64,000 bases of DNA from Paracoccus lutimaris (GTDB lineage Bacteria > Pseudomonadota > Alphaproteobacteria > Rhodobacterales > Rhodobacteraceae): assembly GCF_003337565.1 (NCBI RefSeq), contig NZ_QPJL01000005.1, positions 149,557 through 213,556 of the forward strand, given 5' to 3'. Shown here piece by piece: positions 58,415-64,000 of the stretch (position 1 is its first letter; each line of letters begins with the position of its first letter). The translations under genes and the position numbers were made by a program. A model generated the notes under the pieces. The model did not search any database and was not told where the DNA came from. It was given only the letters and a program-made list of their open reading frames with translations.

Positions 58415-59164
58415 CTAGATTCCGTCCCAGATCAGCTTGATCGAGACCACGGCCAGCGACCAGGTGATGAACTTGTAGAAATAGTTCGCCGGCACCCGCC
58501 TGACGATCCAGAGCCCGGCGCCGACCCCCAGCAGTGCCGGCACCACCAGCACCGCCGAGACCGACAGATTGTGCGGCGAGAGCTGCCCCAGCGCCGCATA
58601 GGGGATCAGCTTGACCGCATTGGTGATGGCGAAAAAGATCGTGGTGGTGCCGGCGTATAGCATCGGCTCCATCCGCATCGGCTGGACATAGATCTGATAG
58701 GGCGGTGCGCCGGAATGCGACACAAAGCTGGTATAGCCCGACAGCGCCCCCCAGAAACTGCCAAGCACCCCCGACGGCCCATGCGCCGGGCCTGACAGCC
58801 CCGGGCGCAGCAGCGCATTCAGCGAAAAGGCCAGCCCGATCAGCCCGACGATCAGCCCGACCTGCGCCTCATTGACCAGCCGCGCGGTGGCCCAGCCCAG
58901 GGCGATGCCGCTGAGCATGCCGGGGATCAGCGTGGCCAGCACCCGGCGGTCGAAGCTGCGCCGGAAGGCGATCAGCCCGCCGATATCCGAGACGATATAG
59001 ACCGGCAGCAGGATCCCCGCCGCCTGTACCGGCGAGATCACCAGCGCCAGCAGCGGCACGCCCAGCATGCCGACCATCGACAGGCCGCCCTTGGCCAGAC
59101 CGACGGCAAAGGCCGCGACGCAGCCCAGCACCCAGCCCCAGATTCCCAGCTCGCCCAGATCCAT
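58415..59164 (-). CDS. TSUP-family (TauE/SafE) membrane transporter
   Basis: A 249-residue inner-membrane protein with about eight helices. Family pattern: two repeats with glycine/proline-rich strands, GLAKGGLSMVGMLGVPLLALVISPVQAAGILLP near residue 20-50 and SGYTSFVSHSGAPPYQIYVQP near 140. Members export sulfite or sulfoacetate, or similar anions. The ATG at 59164 was chosen. 39 in-frame upstream codons are not hydrophobic. Divergent from mdh. Confidence 0.85.
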   Translation of the reverse strand: MDLGELGIWGWVLGCVAAFAVGLAKGGLSMVGMLGVPLLALVISPVQAAGILLPVYIVSDIGGLIAFRRSFDRRVLATLIPGMLSGIALGWATARLVNEAQVGLIVGLIGLAFSLNALLRPGLSGPAHGPSGVLGSFWGALSGYTSFVSHSGAPPYQIYVQPMRMEPMLYAGTTTIFFAITNAVKLIPYAALGQLSPHNLSVSAVLVVPALLGVGAGLWIVRRVPANYFYKFITWSLAVVSIKLIWDGI

Positions 59165-59248
59165 CGCCCACTCCGTTCCCGCGCATTTCCGCCTAGTCCA
59201 GCCGGCAAGCCGGCGCAACGCGCAAGATCGCCCGATGTTAGCGCTTGA

Positions 59249-60310
<1,062 letters not shown>

Positions 60311-60333
60311 GCCCGGCACCCAGGGAACGAAAA

Positions 60334-60370
60334 AAAGGCCCCGCAGGTTCGACCTGCGGGGCCTTTCCTT
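60334..60370. terminator. Bidirectional terminator between mdh and the RTX gene
   Basis: AAAGGCCCCGCAGGT (60334-60348) and its exact complement (60352-60366) form a 15-bp stem with a 3-nt TCG loop. The A run on one side and T-rich sequence on the other serve both converging genes. Confidence 0.92.
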
Positions 60371-60382
60371 GCAGAACCCGCC

Positions 60383-62701
60383 TTAGACGAACTGGAAGTC
60401 CGAGGCGTCAAGCCGCGCGGCTTCGACGCCCACCAGCGTGATGGTGCAGTCGCCGAACTTGACGACGGCATGCGCGCCACCGCGGGTCGAGGTGATGGTC
60501 AGGTCAATGAACTCGTCATAGACCCCCTCGCCCTGGATCAGGATCCGGTCGGGGCCGTTCTCCCAGCCGATGATCCGATCCGCACCCGAGTCAGCCTTAA
60601 AGGTGAACACATCCGCACCGGCACCGCCGAACAGCGAGTCGTTGCCCGCATGCCCGGCCAGAAAGTCATTGCCCGTGCCGCCGAACAGCTTGTCATTGCC
60701 CCCCGAACCGAACAGCCGGTCATTGCCCGCAATGCCATACAGGACGTCATCCCCCGAGCCGCCATTCATGTCATTGGCAAGCCCGCTGCCGATCAGCCGG
60801 TCGGCATAGTTCGAGCCGATCACGTTCTCGATCGAGGCCAGCATGTCCATCCCCTCGCCGCCGCCGATCGCCTGGGCGGTGGTCAGCGACAGGTTCACCT
60901 GAACAATGCCCGTGGCATGAAGATAGCTCAGGCTATCCGTGCCGGCGCCGCCGCTGAGCGTGTCGTCGCCGTGACGGCCAACCAGGAGGTCGTTGCCGTC
61001 CCCGCCATCGACCTCGTCATGCCCCTCGCCGGCGTCCAGCACGTCATTGCCTGCACCGCCCAGCAGCGTGTCGTTCCCCAGCCAACCGTACAGGTTGTCA
61101 TTGCCAAGGCCGCCATCGACATTGTCAGCGCCGCGATGGCCGACAAGCCGGTCGTCGCCCGCCAGCAACTCGATGCGACTGCCATTGATGATGGCCTGGA
61201 CGCCGGTCAGGTTGAAATTGTCGCTGCTGGCCGTCCCCGACAACGCGTGACCGCCGAAATCCATGGCCTCGACGCTGACGACGGTGTGGGCGGTCAGCAT
61301 GAACTGGTTCGCGATCACATCGGCGCCAAGCAGGATGGTGTCGGTTCCGCCGCCGCCAAGACAGGTGTCATTGCCGACATCGCCGGACACGATCATGAAG
61401 AGGTCATTGCCGGCGCCGCCGTCCAGACGGTCATTGCCGCTGTTGCCGGTCAGGCTGTCGGCGCCGTCACCGCCGCGCAGCGTGTCATCCCCCGCACCGC
61501 CATCGACAAGGTCCTGGCCGATATGCCCGGTATAGCTGTCGGCGCCGGCACCCAGATCGACGACCCGGCTGTTGACGATCATCTGCACGCCGCTGATGTC
61601 AAAGACATCATTCGCCGCCGTCCCCGACAAGCTGTAGCTGCCAAGATCCAGCGCCTCGACATCGACGATATTGGCCGCGGCCATCTGCAGCAGGGTGGTG
61701 CTGATATTGTCGGTCAGGCGGATGATGTCGATCCCCACGCCACCGTTGAAGGTGTCACTGCCGATCAGGCTGCCATACAGGGTGAAGATATCCGCCCCCT
61801 CGCCGCCGTCCAGGCTGTCATTGCCGTCGCTGCCGAACAGGCTGTCGTCGCCGGCGCCGCCGATCAGCGTGTCATCGCCCCGGCCGCCATCGGCGAAGTC
61901 CGAGCCCTGATGACCGGTAAAGCTGTCATTGCCGCCCTGCATCGAAAACCAGCGCGCATTCTGCACCAGGGTGATGCCGCTGATGTCGATGATGTCGTCG
62001 CCCTCGGTGCCGCCAAGGTGATAATCGCCGAAATCCAGGGCCTCGATGTCGCTGAGATTGGCGCTGGTCAGCAACAGCTGCGCGGCCGCCAGATCGTCGC
62101 TCAGACGGATGATGTCGTTACCGGTGCCGCCGACGTAAGTGTCGGTGCCGGGCTCGCTGCCATCAAGGAGAAACAGGTCATTGCCCGCCGCCCCGGTCAG
62201 GCTGTCATCGCCTGCGCCGCCGCCCAGCGTGTCGTCGCCGTCGCCTCCGACCAGCGCGTCGTCGCCACCGCCCCCGGTCAGCGTGTCATTGCCCGCACCG
62301 GCATCGACCATGTCGGCACCCTGATAGCCGGTGAAGGCATCATTGCCGTCGTTGAGCAGGATCCAGCGGTAAACCGGCACGGTCGAGATGCCGCTGATAT
62401 CGAAGATATCGTCGCCATTGGTTCCGCCAAGCTGGTACGCGTCGAAATCCAGAATCTCGGTATTGATCGCATTGCTGCTCAGCAGGAATTGCGCGACCGC
62501 GACATTGGCATTCAGGCGGACGGCATCAATTCCGTCGCCCCCATCATAGGTGTCATAGCCGAAATAGTTGCCGCCAATGTAGAAAACATCATTACCACCG
62601 CTACCATTTATCGTGTCCGCACCACCGCCGCCGGTGATGGTATCCGGATCAGTCGTACCGCTCAGGATTTCTGAAGCGTCTGTTCCATTGATAATTGCCA
62701 C
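60383..62701 (-). CDS. Large RTX calcium-binding repeat protein
   Basis: A 772-residue acidic protein made of GGxGxDxLxG nonapeptides of the RTX type. No N-terminal signal is seen, so export by a type I system with a C-terminal signal is expected, but no such system is in the window. Four tandem modules of about 130 residues alternate RTX blocks with a spacer ending (I/V)EALDFG-Y-L-GT--DD-(I/F)DISG, near residues 85, 220, 350 and 480. The last third is continuous RTX repeats and the end resembles VTFKADSGADRIIGWENGPDRI. Function unknown, possibly an adhesin or S-layer. Confidence 0.85.
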   Translation of the reverse strand: MAIINGTDASEILSGTTDPDTITGGGGADTINGSGGNDVFYIGGNYFGYDTYDGGDGIDAVRLNANVAVAQFLLSSNAINTEILDFDAYQLGGTNGDDIFDISGISTVPVYRWILLNDGNDAFTGYQGADMVDAGAGNDTLTGGGGDDALVGGDGDDTLGGGAGDDSLTGAAGNDLFLLDGSEPGTDTYVGGTGNDIIRLSDDLAAAQLLLTSANLSDIEALDFGDYHLGGTEGDDIIDISGITLVQNARWFSMQGGNDSFTGHQGSDFADGGRGDDTLIGGAGDDSLFGSDGNDSLDGGEGADIFTLYGSLIGSDTFNGGVGIDIIRLTDNISTTLLQMAAANIVDVEALDLGSYSLSGTAANDVFDISGVQMIVNSRVVDLGAGADSYTGHIGQDLVDGGAGDDTLRGGDGADSLTGNSGNDRLDGGAGNDLFMIVSGDVGNDTCLGGGGTDTILLGADVIANQFMLTAHTVVSVEAMDFGGHALSGTASSDNFNLTGVQAIINGSRIELLAGDDRLVGHRGADNVDGGLGNDNLYGWLGNDTLLGGAGNDVLDAGEGHDEVDGGDGNDLLVGRHGDDTLSGGAGTDSLSYLHATGIVQVNLSLTTAQAIGGGEGMDMLASIENVIGSNYADRLIGSGLANDMNGGSGDDVLYGIAGNDRLFGSGGNDKLFGGTGNDFLAGHAGNDSLFGGAGADVFTFKADSGADRIIGWENGPDRILIQGEGVYDEFIDLTITSTRGGAHAVVKFGDCTITLVGVEAARLDASDFQFV

Positions 62702-62853
62702 GGTAAATCTCTCGATTTGGTTGATCAGGGCTTATTGCCCAAGGCGGAATCAGCGCGAGAGCCGTGAATACGTCAATATGTTTATTAATAATATCAGCAT
62801 ATTAATTCCCCGACTTCTGATTTCCCGAAGAAAACCGTGACCACCGCGACCTT
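62702..62853. other. AT-rich upstream region of the RTX gene
   Basis: A short gap unusually rich in A and T (for example TTTATTAATAATATCAGCAT) compared with its surroundings, pointing to a different origin and to promoter elements for the RTX gene. The first IS starts at its end. Confidence 0.45.
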
Positions 62854-62875
62854 TAGGGTCCAGACTCATTGAATT

Positions 62876-63316
62876 TCACAGCCAGAACAAGACGGTTGCG
62901 GCGAGCATGATCGCGGAGAAGAAGGTTTCCGGGCAGCGGTCGTATCGGGTGGCGACGCGCCGCCAATCCTTCAGACGGCCGAACATGATCTCGATGCGGT
63001 TGCGCCGTTTGTAGCGCCGCTTGTCGTATTTGACGGCCTTCTTGCGGGACTTCCGACCGGGGATGCAGACCTTTATCCCTTTGTCTTTCAACGCTTCTCT
63101 GAACCAATCGGCGTCATAACCTCTATCCGCCAGCAGCCAACCCGCCTTCGGCAGACTGCCCAAAAGAGCCGCGGCGCCTGTGTAGTCGCTGACCTGCCCG
63201 GCGGACATGAAGAACCCGATCGGCCGCCCCTTGGCATCGGCAACGGCATGCAGCTTGGTGTTCATGCCACCTTTGGTCCGCCCGATCTGACGTTCGCGCC
63301 CCCCTTTTTTACGCAC
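62876..63316 (-). CDS. IS5-type transposase, frame B
   Basis: The 146-residue C-terminal part of the transposase. It has the DDE catalytic pattern: LLADRGYDADWF (second Asp) near residue 85 and RNRIEIMFGRLKDWRRVATRYDR (final Glu in RNRIEIMFGRLK) near 120. It is normally expressed as a fusion with frame A by slippage at A_AAA_AAG (63311-63305), although a start inside frame B is present. Confidence 0.85.
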   Translation of the reverse strand: MRKKGGRERQIGRTKGGMNTKLHAVADAKGRPIGFFMSAGQVSDYTGAAALLGSLPKAGWLLADRGYDADWFREALKDKGIKVCIPGRKSRKKAVKYDKRRYKRRNRIEIMFGRLKDWRRVATRYDRCPETFFSAIMLAATVLFWL

Positions 63317-63633
63317 AGGCTCGACGCCGTGCGGTGCGCCTTGAGATAGGTCGCATCGATCATGATCGTCTTGTGCTCGGCGCTCTCAGCGGCCAGGCCG
63401 ACCATGATTCGGGCGAAGACCCCGTTGTCGCTCCAGCGCTTCCAACGGTTGTACAGGGTCTTGGCGGGCCCGTATTCCTTCGGCGCATCACACCACCGCA
63501 ACCCATTGCGGTTGATGAAGATTATGCCACTGAGAACGCGGCGATCATCGACGCGGGGCTTGCCATGACTCTTGGGAAAGAACGGCTTCAGGCGTTCCAT
63601 CTGGGCGTCGGTCAGCCAGTAAAGATTGCTCAT
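63262..63633 (-). CDS. IS5-type transposase, frame A
   Basis: The 123-residue N-terminal part: MSNLYWLTDAQMERLKPFFPKSHG, then DDRRVLSGIIFINRNGLRWCDAP and TIMIDATYLKAHRTASS with the first catalytic Asp (MIDAT). It starts at 63633. Its codons GTA AAA AAG form the heptamer A_AAA_AAG that moves ribosomes into frame B. Confidence 0.87.
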   Translation of the reverse strand: MSNLYWLTDAQMERLKPFFPKSHGKPRVDDRRVLSGIIFINRNGLRWCDAPKEYGPAKTLYNRWKRWSDNGVFARIMVGLAAESAEHKTIMIDATYLKAHRTASSLCVKKGGANVRSGGPKVA

Positions 63634-63698
63634 CGATCAGGTCTCCTTGCGGAGCCTGAATCATGCCAAACGCCTGAAAACAATGGGTCTGGAGCCTA

Positions 63699-64000
63699 GG
63701 CTCCAGACTCATTGATCTTCACAGCCAGAACATGACTGTTGCGGCGAGGGCGACGGCGGATAGGAAGGTCTTGGCGGATCTGTCATAGCGGGTTGCGACC
63801 CTGCGCCAGTCTTTCAGCCGACCGAACATGATCTCGATGCGGTTGCGGCGGCGATAGCGCCGCTTGTCGTAGCGGACAGCTTTGCCGCGTGACTTCCGAC
63901 CGGGGATGCAGGGGCGTATCCCCTTGTCTTTCAACGCATCTCGGAACCAGTCGGCGTCATAACCCCGGTCCGCGATCATCCACTCGGCATCAGGCAGACT
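63699..64000 (-). mobile_element. Second IS5/IS427-type element, cut by the window end
   Basis: Starts with GGCTCCAGACTCATTGAT, the same terminal sequence as the first IS, and abuts it with only TA between. The inner sequence is similar to, but clearly different from, the first IS, so this is a related element, not a recent duplicate. Confidence 0.85.
63719..64000 (-). CDS. IS5-type transposase frame B, partial
   Basis: The last 93 codons are visible; the frame continues past the window end. It has MIADRGYDADWFRDALKDKG and RNRIEIMFGRLKDWRRVATRYDR as in the first element, but differs at many positions (for example VRYDKRRYRRRN against VKYDKRRYKRRN and a different last membrane-like stretch). 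It ends MFWL. Confidence 0.85.
   Translation of the reverse strand, partial: SLPDAEWMIADRGYDADWFRDALKDKGIRPCIPGRKSRGKAVRYDKRRYRRRNRIEIMFGRLKDWRRVATRYDRSAKTFLSAVALAATVMFWL

Larger units (their letters stand above)
62856..63696. mobile_element. IS5-family (IS427-type) insertion sequence, complete
   Basis: An 841-bp element between inverted ends GGGTCCAGACTCATTG (left) and GGCTCCAGACCCATTG (right, reversed), with 14 of the 16 bases shared. A TA flanks each side (62854-62855, 63697-63698), matching a TA target duplication. It carries two overlapping minus-strand frames joined by a -1 frameshift. Confidence 0.88.

Noticed and set aside
63262..63316. The IS transposase as a pseudogene broken by frameshift
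   Set aside because: The overlap holds the classic slippery heptamer A_AAA_AAG in the correct phase, and both parts keep the catalytic residues, so programmed -1 frameshifting is the better explanation.

Overview
The window reads as a chromosomal segment of a high-GC alphaproteobacterium of the order Rhodobacterales, most likely Paracoccus or a close relative. This is inferred from the urease and sdh gene orders, the GTTC-N7-GTTC LexA box in front of recA, the dcw cluster with a long mraZ leader, and a DUF1127 gene followed by RNA hairpins with CCUCCUCCC loops. Almost all of it is densely packed core genome. Only the last 3.6 kb (an RTX gene and two IS5-type elements) looks accessory.

Layout: 2-1095, the end of a SCO1/SenC gene and a c-type cytochrome. 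1092-8649, a peptide-type ABC transporter: a fused double ATPase divergent from two paralogous binding proteins and two permeases, with a strong terminator hairpin between the binding proteins. 8694-11458, thiamine pyrophosphokinase, DUF2842, a flavodoxin-fold quinone reductase and purA. 11658-18348, a urease operon (ureD, A, B, C, E, F, G) interrupted by a small membrane protein, a Tat-exported cyclase, a CMD/AhpD-like protein and a DUF1127 protein. 18455-24681, class II amidotransferase, DUF1330, alaS, an exported unknown and recA. 24927-28355, a sulfotransferase, an StcD/DgcA-like flavoprotein demethylase and its divergent TetR regulator. 28671-32448, guaB, a TehA/SLAC1-type carrier and a FadL-like porin.

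32555-41675 is the division and cell-wall cluster on the minus strand: mraZ, rsmH, ftsL, ftsI, murE, murF, mraY, murD. Most junctions overlap by one or four bases. An unusually long leader precedes mraZ and carries a terminator with a competing hairpin, as in the UpsM sRNA of Rhodobacter sphaeroides. 42354-44580 holds the Mrp ATPase and a DUF1127 gene followed by a tandem array of twelve CCUCCUCCC-loop hairpins, which I read as six CcsR ('cuckoo') sRNA units. Four such units are known in R. sphaeroides. 44581-50411 holds rlmJ, an AmpD-like amidase, an Excalibur-type lipoprotein, gatA and gatC, a UPF0173 hydrolase, a urea-carboxylase-associated protein and a 54-residue unknown.

50520-56356 is the succinate dehydrogenase operon, sdhC-D-A and then sdhB. 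Two lipoproteins, a sulfotransferase-like protein, a 20-codon mini-ORF and a glycosyltransferase-like protein lie between sdhA and sdhB, nearly all joined by 1- or 4-base overlaps. Three perfect GTGATCAC palindromes, on helical phase, lie upstream of sdhC. 56712-60310 holds DUF1737, NnrU, a CitE-like lyase, a TSUP permease and mdh. 60383-64000 holds the RTX protein and two abutting IS5/IS427-type elements.

A short dispersed repeat (core GGATATTTGAGTGAAGAA) occurs five times outside genes. Three copies lie between convergent gene pairs, and two form a 26-bp inverted repeat near 50.1 kb. No rRNA, tRNA or CRISPR array was found.
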